A stretch of 64,000 nucleotides of DNA. Origin: Streptomyces sp. MMG1533. GTDB lineage: Bacteria; Actinomycetota; Actinomycetes; Streptomycetales; Streptomycetaceae. Each line of letters begins with the position of its first letter. Positions within the stretch are counted from its first letter, which is position 1. The stretch spans positions 23,851-87,850 of the forward strand of contig NZ_LGDG01000219.1 in NCBI RefSeq assembly GCF_001279775.1, given 5' to 3'. Under the pieces are notes generated by a model. That model did no database searches. It had not been told where the DNA came from and saw only the letters and a list, made by a program, of their open reading frames with translations. Made by a program: the position numbers and the translations under genes. This document shows, piece after piece, positions 54,080 to 61,566 of the stretch.

Positions 54080-54487
54080 ATGACGCCACAGGGAACCATC
54101 ACGGTAGAGCGCATGGACGGCTCGGCCGCAGCACAGGCTGTGGACGCGTTCAGGCTCGTCTATGCCGACGTCTTCGCGGAACCGCCGTACAACGAGGCCG
54201 CCGACGACGTCACGGCCGCCTTCCGGCAGCGCGAGGACGGGAACCGCGCCTTCGGCCTCATGGAACTTGCCGTGCGCCGACCGTGGCGCGGGCAGGGTGT
54301 TGCACGGCGTCTGCACGAGACCCTGCTCGACGGCATCGAGGCCGAGCGGGTGCTGCTGAACGTCCACCCGGACAGCAAGGCAGCGTCGGCCGCCTACCAG
54401 GCGTGGGGCTACCGCAGGATCGGTGAGGCGCGGCCGTGGGAGGGCCCGGCCCTCTATGACGTCATGCTGCTCGACCTGCGCACCTGA
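54080..54487 (+). CDS. GNAT-family N-acetyltransferase with internal deletion
   Basis: The ATG at 54080 follows GAGGGGGG. The 135-residue product reads VYADVFAEPPYNEAADDVTAAF, then joins directly to REDGNRAFGLMELAVRRPWRGQGVARRLHETLL, the acetyl-CoA-binding loop of GNAT enzymes, and ends LLNVHPDSKAASAAYQAWGYRRIGEARPW. Relatives I know have about 50 more residues (beta-strands 2-4) between these parts. The frame is kept, so it could still be translated, but loss of the central strands probably abolishes activity. It is close to tRNA-Ser(UGA) and repeat DNA. Confidence 0.75.
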   Translation: MTPQGTITVERMDGSAAAQAVDAFRLVYADVFAEPPYNEAADDVTAAFRQREDGNRAFGLMELAVRRPWRGQGVARRLHETLLDGIEAERVLLNVHPDSKAASAAYQAWGYRRIGEARPWEGPALYDVMLLDLRT

Positions 54488-54561
54488 CGACTTTTGGGCA
54501 AGGCGGGTTCAATGGCGCCGGGCATGCTGGAGCGCAACCTTCGGGGCTTCTCGCACATCAA

Positions 54562-56136
54562 ATGTGCATGAGGTCCAAGTGCACGGTGTTCGGGGCAGTG
54601 CTGGCCACAGTGGTGCTCGCCCTGACGCCCGGTGCAGCCGCTGGGGCCGACGATCCGTCTGCGACACCGTCCCCACTGCCGACGCAGGCATACGCGACGA
54701 TCGACGCCGAAAAACAGCTCAACGTGGGGTCGGCGGCGCAGTCGGCCAATGTGAGCTGGATGTTCTGGGACGGCGGAGCGCAGGTCCCCATACCCACGAA
54801 CGACACGCTCGTCATCGATGCGCGTGATCTGGCGGGCATCGCGAGCATCGAGGTCGGCGACTCGAGGTGCAAGGCCGACGGGCAGGTCATCACCTGCGTC
54901 AACACGGATGCCTCGCAGAGGCGTTCGGTCGACTTCACCGTGCGTGCGGACGCGGGTGCCGCCCCCGGCGCCGGCGGCACGATCACGTACACCCTCAGCG
55001 CCGACCATGCCACCGGCATCACTGCGAACGCGAAGGTGGTCGTCGGCATCCCGAACCTGATCGTCGGCAGGCTGCCGGATGTGACGCACGCCAGGATCGG
55101 GTCCCGGGTCGATGTTCCGCTCCGGCTCCGCAACACCGGGGATCTGGCCACTGACCGGCGCGTCATGCTGCGCTGGGAATCGGTGGGCGGTCTGGTCTTC
55201 GACCGCAGGTTCTCCAACTGCGCCTACGGCGAAGGTGATGAGCCCGGCGAGCCCGGCAGCCGGGCATCCGTCACCTGCGTGTTCCCGGTCGGCCCGGACT
55301 CCGTGCCCGCGGGGGCCACCGTGGAGCTGAGCAGCCCCCTGACCGCCACCGTCGGCAAGCGCGCCCTGACCGCCGTGACCGACTACTCGGTCGAGCTGCT
55401 GGAACCTGGCGTAAAGCCCGGCGGCGGCAGCCACCAGGGGACCGGGCCGGCGCTCACCCTGGTGCGGGCGTCCGGAGCGGGAAGCGGATTCGAGGAGGGT
55501 GCCGAGGGCCGATTCACCGTCGCGGCCGACAACTCCGCGGATCTCGCGGCCGAGGCCACGACGAAGCCGGGCCGCAAGGCAGGCGAATGGATCCTGGACA
55601 TCAACGCCCTGAACCACGGACCGGCCTCCGCGTACGGGATCGACAACAAGTCCGTCACCGTGGTCGATGTTGTCCTGCCCAAGGGTGCGGTCGCGACCGG
55701 GACCGCTCACATGGAGGAGGAGGACAGCATTTACGGCCCCTGCATTCCATGGAACGGCAGCACCAGGACGGCACCTTTCGAGGCGGGCCACCGGCATTAC
55801 CTGTGCACCGTGCCGTTGGGTGTCGCCGCCGGCAAGAGCCAGCTGTTCGAACTGTGGGTGAAGACGTCCAAGGCGTACGACGGCGCCAAAGGCACGGCGA
55901 CCGTGCGTCCCGGCCCGGCCGGCATCCCCCTCCACGACCCCGACGCCTCCAACGACAGCGTCACCTTCGCCTTTGGCACGTCGGCCACACCGAATGCGGC
56001 GGTACCGTCCGGCGACACCCCGGACGCCACCGCCACCGGCGCGGGCCGGACGACACTCATCGCCACCGCGGCAGGCTGCGCCGCTCTGCTGGGCGGCGTG
56101 GTCATCGTCGTCCGACGCCGCAGACGTTCCCACTGA
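54562..56136 (+). CDS. Cell-surface protein with C-terminal membrane anchor
   Basis: The 524-residue product has a signal peptide (about 5-30, VFGAVLATVVLALTPGAAAGA). The external part is mostly beta-rich. It includes RIGSRVDVPLRLRNTGDLATDRR, a fragment like the CARDB/DUF11-type domains of surface proteins, and a second such unit near residues 340-460 (INALNHGPASAYGIDNKSVTVVDVVLP). Four or more cysteines occur in pairs. A C-terminal helix (about 495-515) ends in RRRRRSH, so it is a membrane-anchored surface protein; no LPXTG sorting motif is seen. The start is uncertain by two codons, and no clear ribosome site is visible. Confidence 0.75.
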   Translation: MCMRSKCTVFGAVLATVVLALTPGAAAGADDPSATPSPLPTQAYATIDAEKQLNVGSAAQSANVSWMFWDGGAQVPIPTNDTLVIDARDLAGIASIEVGDSRCKADGQVITCVNTDASQRRSVDFTVRADAGAAPGAGGTITYTLSADHATGITANAKVVVGIPNLIVGRLPDVTHARIGSRVDVPLRLRNTGDLATDRRVMLRWESVGGLVFDRRFSNCAYGEGDEPGEPGSRASVTCVFPVGPDSVPAGATVELSSPLTATVGKRALTAVTDYSVELLEPGVKPGGGSHQGTGPALTLVRASGAGSGFEEGAEGRFTVAADNSADLAAEATTKPGRKAGEWILDINALNHGPASAYGIDNKSVTVVDVVLPKGAVATGTAHMEEEDSIYGPCIPWNGSTRTAPFEAGHRHYLCTVPLGVAAGKSQLFELWVKTSKAYDGAKGTATVRPGPAGIPLHDPDASNDSVTFAFGTSATPNAAVPSGDTPDATATGAGRTTLIATAAGCAALLGGVVIVVRRRRRSH

Positions 56137-56159
56137 CGCCGGACGGATCCGGCGGGACG

Positions 56160-56300
56160 GTGTGCTGCCCTTGCGGACCCTCCTGATCGAGCAGCCCCAC
56201 ACGGCTGCCGAGCCGACCGGCTGCTGGATGACCAACCTGCCCGTCACGACCCCCGATTGCCGAGCTGGTGCGGTGGGCCAGGCTCAGGAACTTCCGGGGA
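56160..56300 (+). pseudogene. IS701-like transposase relic
   Basis: One frame reads LPLRTLLIEQPHTAAEPTGCWMTNLPVTTP, resembling the EPTxYWLSNLPxxTP block of IS701-type DDE transposases. After one extra C in ACGACCCCCG (about 56247), the next frame continues IAELVRWARLRN, the expected following residues. The catalytic Glu region (WRIEHDY) is lost. The rest of 56137-56477 has nothing identifiable. Confidence 0.55.
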
Positions 56301-56477
56301 AAACCAGTGGAGCAGAGCCGCTGTGCGCCATTACCGTGCTGCCGAACCAAGTCGTCTAGGCAAGGACGTGCCGTTGTACACCGTGTGAGACCTCCCGAGT
56401 GCTGATTTGTCGCGCGTCGCACATGTGCGCCGTGCTGCTTTTTGCTGCGGACTTCTCACTGAAACCGGTGTACTTCT

Positions 56478-57026
56478 GTGCTCGAAAACTGGGTGGTCGC
56501 GCCCACCTGCCTGCCGATCGTTCTCCGCCGTTGCCACGCGTGTGCGTCCGAGCGCTTCCGGGCAAGCGGAAAATTTCGCGTCAACGCAAACCACAAGCTC
56601 ATCGACGCCTGGCTTCTCGTGCTCTGTACCGCTTGCGGGGACACTGCCAAGCTCACGGTCCTGGAGCGGATGAATGTGCGCTCCGTACGACCTGAACTGC
56701 TGGACCGGCTGCATGACAACGACCCTGGCCTGACAGCTGAGCTGCTCCAGGATCCGGTTGTGCGGCGCCGTAATCGCATCGCCCTCGACTGGGACAACGC
56801 CTGGCGCCTCGACACCGGCGGATCGGATCACCTGGACCGCGAGGTGATCGACGTCTTGGTCCGCTTTACGGCGCGGATCCCTGTCCGGCCGGTGCGACTG
56901 ATCGCTGAAGGCTGCGGCCTTTCACGGGCCGAGGTCGAGAGACTGATCACGGAGGGGAAGCTCGTTTCGGCAGTCCGGCTGAGCGGCAAGCTCTCCGGCG
57001 ACTTCACCTTCACGCTCAAGCGCTGA
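56478..57026 (+). CDS. DUF1062 domain protein
   Basis: The 182-residue product starts at a GTG. It has a two-pair zinc-like pattern, RRCHACASERF and LCTACGDTAK, about 30 residues apart. The block FRVNANHKLIDAWLLVLCTACG is typical of DUF1062, as are the closing residues (LIAEGCGLSRAEVERLITEGKL ... LSGKLSGDFTFTL). The function of this family is unknown; the C-terminal part looks like a small DNA- or RNA-binding helix pair. It stands alone after the transposase relic, so horizontal arrival is possible. Confidence 0.78.
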   Translation: MLENWVVAPTCLPIVLRRCHACASERFRASGKFRVNANHKLIDAWLLVLCTACGDTAKLTVLERMNVRSVRPELLDRLHDNDPGLTAELLQDPVVRRRNRIALDWDNAWRLDTGGSDHLDREVIDVLVRFTARIPVRPVRLIAEGCGLSRAEVERLITEGKLVSAVRLSGKLSGDFTFTLKR

Positions 57027-57213
57027 GCCCTCCTCGGGACCAGGGCCTGTCGGGCAAGATCCGCCGGACAGGCCCTGGCCGCCACCAGCGAGGGGGAGAG
57101 ATCGTCGATCGGCCGGGCCAATGGGGCCCGATGGGCGATTGAGGAATGCTTGCCCGGGTGGACTTCCTGGCGACCCTGCCATCCCTCGATCCCGAGCTGT
57201 CCACGTGCCGAAC

Positions 57214-57738
57214 CTACTTCTGTGCGGCCCGCAACAACCGCAACTGCCCGATCTCCGCCGCGTTCTTCATCAGCTCGGCGTTCGCCCACGCCAGCATGTC
57301 GGCGACCGTGTGCTCGGGGTCGTTCTGCCAGGGGAAGGGGGCTGTGGCGGACAGGTCGGTGTCGGTGAGGCGGGTCAGGGCGGTCAGCCAGGCGGTGCGA
57401 AGGTCGCGGAGCCATTCGACGGTGGGCTTTCCGGGGCCGGGCCAGGCGACGTCGGTTCGGGCGCGGGGCGTGCGGCCCTCGACGTGGTCGAGGGTGACGC
57501 CCCACCACCAGCCGATGTGCCAGCTCAGCCAGCCGATGGTCGGTACGGGGACCGGGTCGGGCTCGGTGTCCGCCCAGTCCGGGACCCAGGTGCCGTCGGC
57601 GGTGCGGCGTACCGTCCAGTGGTGGGGTGCCGGTTCCCACAGGAAGTCCTCGGGTTCGAGCCGGTCGAGGTGGTATTCGAACAGCGCCCAGGTCAGGTCG
57701 AACTGGCGGCGCAGCAGGTCGGATTGGGAAACGGTCAC
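57214..57738 (-). CDS. DinB-family protein
   Basis: The 174-residue product is a four-helix-bundle DinB/YfiT-like protein. DLLRRQFDLTWALFEYHLDRLEPEDFLWEPAPHHWTVRR starts the bundle; IGWLSWHIGWWWGVTLDH supplies one metal His and NAELMKNAAEIGQLRLL the end. In such proteins three His bind a metal; here only some are clear. DinB-like proteins often act as metal-dependent transferases using mycothiol or bacillithiol. The GTG at 57738 (VTVSQSDLLRRQ) is chosen. Confidence 0.85.
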   Translation of the reverse strand: MTVSQSDLLRRQFDLTWALFEYHLDRLEPEDFLWEPAPHHWTVRRTADGTWVPDWADTEPDPVPVPTIGWLSWHIGWWWGVTLDHVEGRTPRARTDVAWPGPGKPTVEWLRDLRTAWLTALTRLTDTDLSATAPFPWQNDPEHTVADMLAWANAELMKNAAEIGQLRLLRAAQK

Positions 57739-57788
57739 CGGGTGACACTGGCACACCGGTGGATGCCGCGGAAACGGGATTTCCGGGG

Positions 57789-58220
57789 CTACAACTCGTA
57801 GTCCCTCGCCAGTTCCTCCCACGCGATGTCGCGCAGCGCGGCCTCCGCGTCGCAGCCCGACGGCACCTGTGTCGTGGGCTGGAACCAGACGACCGTAAGG
57901 GCGGAGCGGTAGAGGATCGCGTCATGGTCCGGGTTCAGAGCCGTGGAGCGGAAGGAGCCGAGGCAGGCCACGGACGGCAGGACCTCTACCGGGCCGAAGC
58001 CTCCGGCGTACTGGTCGGGGTACTCGCGCGGGGGCGGGACGAGGTGCACGGGGGTGGTGGGGAAGGTGCGTTCGGCGGCTCGCAGAAGGCCCTTGATCCT
58101 CATCTCGTTGACCGGCTTGCACGGGTAGCCCTCCAGCATCCCGCCGTACGTGGAGGAGAACCGCAGCTCGGAGAGGTCGAGTGAGCGGCCGGAGGTGAGG
58201 ACCACACGGGTCAGGGACAT
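57789..58220 (-). CDS. Hypothetical protein
   Basis: The 143-residue product (ATG at 58220, MSLTRVVLTSGRSLDL) begins with two beta-strands, then GYPCKPVNEMRIKGLLRAAERTFPTTPVHLVPPP and a C-terminal DAILYRSALTVVWFQPTTQVPSG ... ALRDIAWEELARDYEL. No signal peptide or membrane segment is visible. I do not recognise it. It follows the primase gene in the same direction, separated by repeat DNA. Confidence 0.7.
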   Translation of the reverse strand: MSLTRVVLTSGRSLDLSELRFSSTYGGMLEGYPCKPVNEMRIKGLLRAAERTFPTTPVHLVPPPREYPDQYAGGFGPVEVLPSVACLGSFRSTALNPDHDAILYRSALTVVWFQPTTQVPSGCDAEAALRDIAWEELARDYEL

Positions 58221-58292
58221 GGTCGGCACTCTAGGGCGGTGGTGCATGGTGCTCCCGTGAATTTCAGTTCCCTGGTCCTCATGATCCTCAGG

Positions 58293-58380
58293 GCCTCAGG
58301 ATCCTCCGAGGTCGCATGATCCTCCGAGCCTCAGGATCCTCCGAGGTCTCAGGCTCCCCTGGGTCCTCAGGCTCCCCTGG
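58293..58380 (+). repeat. Short direct-repeat cluster
   Basis: A 21-bp unit containing CCTCAGGATCCTCCGAGG occurs exactly at 58293-58313 and 58328-58348 (period 35). CTCAGGCTCCCCTGG occurs at 58348-58362 and 58366-58380 (period 18). They lie between the hypothetical gene and the prim-pol gene, in non-coding DNA. Confidence 0.85.
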
Positions 58381-58417
58381 CTCCTGAGGCTTCCCCGGTC
58401 CTCGTGCTCGCTGTCCG

Positions 58418-59284
58418 CTACGGCCGGTGCCCCGTCATCCGCGCCGCCGACGCGATCGTCGCGCGGGCCTCGCGTTCGCTGAGCCCGGTGTTCAGGGCCG
58501 CGTCGACCAGGGGGTCGACGAGGGCGGGGCCGATGCCGTCCTCGTAGGCACGGCAGGCTGCCCAGAACAGGCGGGTGTTGCGCTGGCCCTCGTGGGCGGC
58601 GAGGACGAACTGGACCAGGCCCTGGCCGTGTCCGCCGGTCGACGAGGGCGTGGGGTGGTGGCTGCGGGGCGGGGGGAGCAGCAGGCGGAGCAGCGTGGGC
58701 GGGCAGGCCGCGGGGGCGAGGTGGGCGGTGCCGGGGGCGGTGGTGTACGCGCCGTGGTCGGTGCGGGAGCCGGGGCCGACGAGGTAGCCGCCGGCGCCCC
58801 GGATGTCGATGCCGGGGGCGAGACGGCCGGCCGAGTTGGGGACGACGACGTCGGGCGGGCCGCTCAGCCAGAGGTGGCGGCCGCCGCTGGGGGTCAGGAC
58901 GACGACTGTGTCGGGGATCGTGAACAGGTGACGCAGGGCCAGTTCGCGCAGGGCGGCAGAGGAGTCCGTGCCGGACTTGGTGTCGAGATCGATGCCGATG
59001 AGGTGGTGGGGCGGGAGGCCGCAGGCGATGCCGTAGCCGGTCGCCCAGGGTGCGGAGGCGAACAGTTCGCGGATACGTGCCGGGTCGGTGGCGGCGTCGT
59101 AGACCCCGTGGCCGAGGCGTCCGCACTCACCGTGGCAGGTCGGGGCCGTGGGGTCGTCGCGGTGGGGGGAGCGCAGGGCCGGGAGCTTCGTCCGGGACAG
59201 GGGGATGACGGCCAGTCCGCGTTCGGCGGCTGACAGGGCGTGTGCGAGGGCCAGCGTCGTGGCCTGCCGGTCGGTGGTGGCCAT
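58418..59284 (-). CDS. Bifunctional DNA primase/polymerase (prim-pol)
   Basis: The 288-residue product starts at ATG 59284 (MATTDRQATTLALAHALSAAERGLAVIPL). The prim-pol core is clear: Cys pair and His in TCHGECGRLGHG (zinc-like), ATGYGIACGLPPHHLIGIDLD (acidic pair of the active site), and TVVVLTPSGGRHLWLSGP (conserved Ser-Gly-Gly-x-His). GAGGYLVGPGSRTDHGAY follows. A C-terminal helical region (LVDAALNTGLSEREARATIASAAR) is usual for the family. Prim-pols make primers and extend DNA; chromosomal copies may help repair or plasmid replication. A LexA-like box sits 11 bases upstream of the ATG. Confidence 0.9.
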   Translation of the reverse strand: MATTDRQATTLALAHALSAAERGLAVIPLSRTKLPALRSPHRDDPTAPTCHGECGRLGHGVYDAATDPARIRELFASAPWATGYGIACGLPPHHLIGIDLDTKSGTDSSAALRELALRHLFTIPDTVVVLTPSGGRHLWLSGPPDVVVPNSAGRLAPGIDIRGAGGYLVGPGSRTDHGAYTTAPGTAHLAPAACPPTLLRLLLPPPRSHHPTPSSTGGHGQGLVQFVLAAHEGQRNTRLFWAACRAYEDGIGPALVDPLVDAALNTGLSEREARATIASAARMTGHRP

Positions 59285-59644
59285 GCTTCCATGTTCGTAC
59301 GCATGTTCGAAAAAAGGAAGAGGGGGCGGGTGGGGGCGCGCCGGGGCGGGCGGAATGGCTGGAAATATGCCGGAACGCTTCACCTCTTGCGGGACTTGGG
59401 ATGGGTGTATTCATAACCGGCATGATCTGGTGCGGGAGTCGCGAAAGGGGTTTATCGGCATGCCATCACGCTTGAGGGCGAATAGAGGCTTCCGTGGTGC
59501 TTCGCCGGGGTTTCCGTGGGCAACTCTGATCTCGCGACGTCGTACACCAATACCCGGGGCGATCGACCAACCGCCCTGCTGGAAGCCGTACTTCACGTAC
59601 GACCGGCACCGCAGCCGACGTGTACATGGTTCTGGAGGAACAAC
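59285..59644. other. 360-bp non-coding region with LexA-like box
   Basis: No gene is seen. A LexA-like operator is at 59295-59310. A purine-rich tract (AAAAAAGGAAGAGGGGGCGGG, 59310-59330) follows. The right end holds the ribosome site GGAGGAAC of the small secreted-protein gene. Confidence 0.5.
59295..59310 (-). promoter_or_regulatory. LexA-like SOS box upstream of prim-pol
   Basis: TCGTACGCATGTTCGA matches the actinobacterial SOS consensus TCGAAC-N4-GTTCGA with one mismatch. It is immediately upstream of the prim-pol start, in a good position to repress it. Confidence 0.6.
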
Positions 59645-59960
59645 ATGGCAAGCACCCGTACCCCTCGCGTCATCGCCGCCGTCTTGCGCCCTCCCGCTCG
59701 CAGCCGCGCTCTTCACCGGCGTCACGACGGCGGACAACGGCGCCTTCGCGGACGACGGATCGAACGCGGGTGTGGCGACCGTCGGTGCCGGTGGGGTCGG
59801 GCTCGACAACTACGCCAACTCGTCCACCAAGCAGCAGCAGGCGGTCGGTTCCGGTGCCTCGAAGCAGAGCAATACCGCCCAGGTCAACGGCTCCGCGTTC
59901 ACGGTCATCAACCAGGGCAACGACAGTACGTTCGTCAACTTCACCCCCCTGTGGTGGTGA
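59645..59960 (+). pseudogene. Frameshifted small secreted protein
   Basis: The ATG at 59645 follows the strong ribosome site GGAGGAAC and reads MASTRTPRVIAAVL. The downstream frame, shifted by one base near 59685, reads ALPLAAALFTGVTTADNGAFADDGSNAGVATVGAGGVGLDNYANSSTKQQQAVGSGASKQSNTAQ and ends FVNFTPLWW at a stop codon. Joined, they give a signal peptide and a mature Asn/Gly/Ser/Gln-rich domain of about 75 residues, like the small secreted proteins of Streptomyces aerial cells. Either a frameshift mutation has inactivated the gene, the read has an error, or a programmed shift is used. Confidence 0.72.
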
Positions 59961-60124
59961 TCTGAGGGGGCCGGTGCTCCCGCATCGGTTCCCTGAACTC
60001 CCGCGCATGGGGTGCTCGGTCGGGGTGTTCGGTCGGGGGGTGACAAGCGTCTGCGCGGCGGTGCCACGGCATCGCCGCGCAGACGTTTTCGCCTGCGGGG
60101 CAACGGTCTTGACACCCACTCGTA

Positions 60125-60141
60125 TCTGACGGACAGTCAGA
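60125..60141. promoter_or_regulatory. TetR-type operator candidate before the CoA operon
   Basis: TCTGAC (60125-60130) and GTCAGA (60136-60141) are perfect inverted half-sites with a 5-base spacer. A TTGACA box lies at 60109-60114, so the operator would overlap the promoter. The candidate regulator is not in this window. Confidence 0.55.
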
Positions 60142-60229
60142 AATCTTCGCGAAATCAGTGGGAACCGGACCGGCGGCTGCGGTGTACCAGAAGTGTCGAC
60201 GCAATGCGGCACGGGATGACGAGGGGGCG

Positions 60230-61174
60230 ATGGTGAACAGCGAGCAGGGGGTGAGCGATGGCCTGGGCAGCCCTGGGAACCCGGGCGATCTGGCGAAGCG
60301 GCTGAAGGCATATGAGGGCCGGCCCTCCGCGGTCGCCGGCGTCGGCAAGGACCCCGTCAACGCGCCCATGATCCGGCACTGGTGCGAGGCGATGGGCGAC
60401 ACCAACCCGGCGTATGAGGGCCCGGACGCCGTCGCCCCGCCCACCATGCTCCAGGTGTGGACCATGGGCGGCCTCTCCGGCCACACCGGGCGGGCAGGTG
60501 CTTACGACGAACTCCTTGCCCTTCTCGACGAGGCGGGTTGCACCTCGGTCGTCGCCACCGACTGCGAGCAGGAGTACGTCAGAGCCCTGCGGCCCGGCGA
60601 CGAGGTCACCTTCGACGCGGTGATCGAGTCGGTGTCGGAGCGCAAGACGACCAAGCTCGGCACGGGGTACTTCGTGACAACCCGTATGGACGTCCGGGTG
60701 GGCGAGCGCCTCGCGGGCACCCACCGCTTCCGCATCCTCAAGTACGCCCCCGCAGCCCGAAAGGAGAAACCCCCGCGCCCCCGACCGGTCGTCAACCGCG
60801 ACAACGCCGGCTTCTGGGAGGGCGTCCGACAGCACCGGCTGCTGATCCAGCGCTGCACCGGCTGCGGCACCCTGCGCCACCCCTGGCTGCCGGGCTGCAA
60901 CACCTGCGGCAGCCCCGACTGGGACACGGTCGAGGCGAGCGGCGAGGGGACGGTCTATTCGTACGTCGTCCTGCACCACCCGCCCTTCCCGGCCTTCTCC
61001 CCTCCTTACGCGGTCGCTCTGATCGAGCTGGCGGAAGGCGTCCGGATGATCGGCAACGTGGTCGGGGTGCCGTACGACAAGGTGCGGATCGGCCGGCCGG
61101 TGCGGCTCGAATTCCAGTCGTACGACGACGAGTTGGTGCTGCCGGTCTTCCGCGCCGAAGAGGAGGCCGCATGA
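60230..61174 (+). CDS. ChsH2-like protein: MaoC hydratase plus zinc-ribbon/OB-fold (DUF35)
   Basis: The 314-residue product (ATG at 60230, or GTG 60233) has an N-terminal MaoC-like hot-dog domain (about 5-170; PMIRHWCEAMGDTNPAYEG is typical). A DUF35 part follows: zinc ribbon CTGCGTLRHPWLPGCNTCGS (four Cys) and an OB fold with YSYVVLHHPPFPAFSPPYAVALIELAEGVRMIGNVVG. In mycobacterial steroid degradation this fusion (ChsH2) pairs with ChsH1 to hydrate the enoyl-CoA, and its DUF35 docks Ltp2. It overlaps the next gene (ATGA). The organism's own substrate is unknown. Confidence 0.88.
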   Translation: MVNSEQGVSDGLGSPGNPGDLAKRLKAYEGRPSAVAGVGKDPVNAPMIRHWCEAMGDTNPAYEGPDAVAPPTMLQVWTMGGLSGHTGRAGAYDELLALLDEAGCTSVVATDCEQEYVRALRPGDEVTFDAVIESVSERKTTKLGTGYFVTTRMDVRVGERLAGTHRFRILKYAPAARKEKPPRPRPVVNRDNAGFWEGVRQHRLLIQRCTGCGTLRHPWLPGCNTCGSPDWDTVEASGEGTVYSYVVLHHPPFPAFSPPYAVALIELAEGVRMIGNVVGVPYDKVRIGRPVRLEFQSYDDELVLPVFRAEEEAA

Positions 61175-61566
61175 AGGCCGGTGACGCGCTGCCGCCCCTG
61201 GAGATCCCGATCACCCGCACCCTTGTCGTCGCCGGGGCCATCGCCTCGCGCGACTACCAGGACGTCCACCACGACGCCGAACTGGCCCGGCAGAAGGGCT
61301 CCCCCGACATCTTCATGAACATCCTGACGACGAACGGCCTGGTGGGGAGGTACATCACGGACCACTTCGGCCCGCGCGCCGTACTCCGCAAGCTGGCCAT
61401 CAGACTCGGCGCCCCCAACTACCCGGGCGACACGATGGTGTTGACGGGCACGATCGAGGACGTGGCCGACGACACCGCGACCGTCCGCGTGGTCGGAACC
61501 AACGCCATCGGCAGACATGTGACCGGCACGGTGACGGTCGCCCTGCCGGCCGGGGAGGCGGGATGA
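61171..61566 (+). CDS. ChsH1-like MaoC-family hydratase
   Basis: The 131-residue product is a single hot-dog-fold hydratase: IPITRTLVVAGAIASRDYQDVHHDAELARQKGSPDIFMNILTTNGLV, with the Asp-x4-His-type catalytic pair of MaoC proteins, ending with TVRVVGTNAIGRHVTGTVTVALP. The ATG overlaps the stop of the ChsH2-like gene and its own stop overlaps the Ltp2-like start (ATGA at both ends). It should form a mixed complex with the preceding protein. Confidence 0.9.
   Translation: MKAGDALPPLEIPITRTLVVAGAIASRDYQDVHHDAELARQKGSPDIFMNILTTNGLVGRYITDHFGPRAVLRKLAIRLGAPNYPGDTMVLTGTIEDVADDTATVRVVGTNAIGRHVTGTVTVALPAGEAG

Noticed and set aside
53664..54080. Integrated element at tRNA-Ser(UGA)
   Set aside because: I looked for a second copy of the tRNA 3' end (TTCAAATCCCACACCCACC) downstream in the window and found none, and there is no integrase gene.
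54454..56247. 597-codon leftward frame opposite the surface-protein gene
   Set aside because: The rightward frame has a signal peptide, beta-rich domains and a membrane anchor; the leftward frame has none and looks like random high-GC coding.
60125..60141. Two-component or SARP-type direct-repeat site
   Set aside because: The half-sites are inverted, not direct, which fits a TetR-like dimer better.
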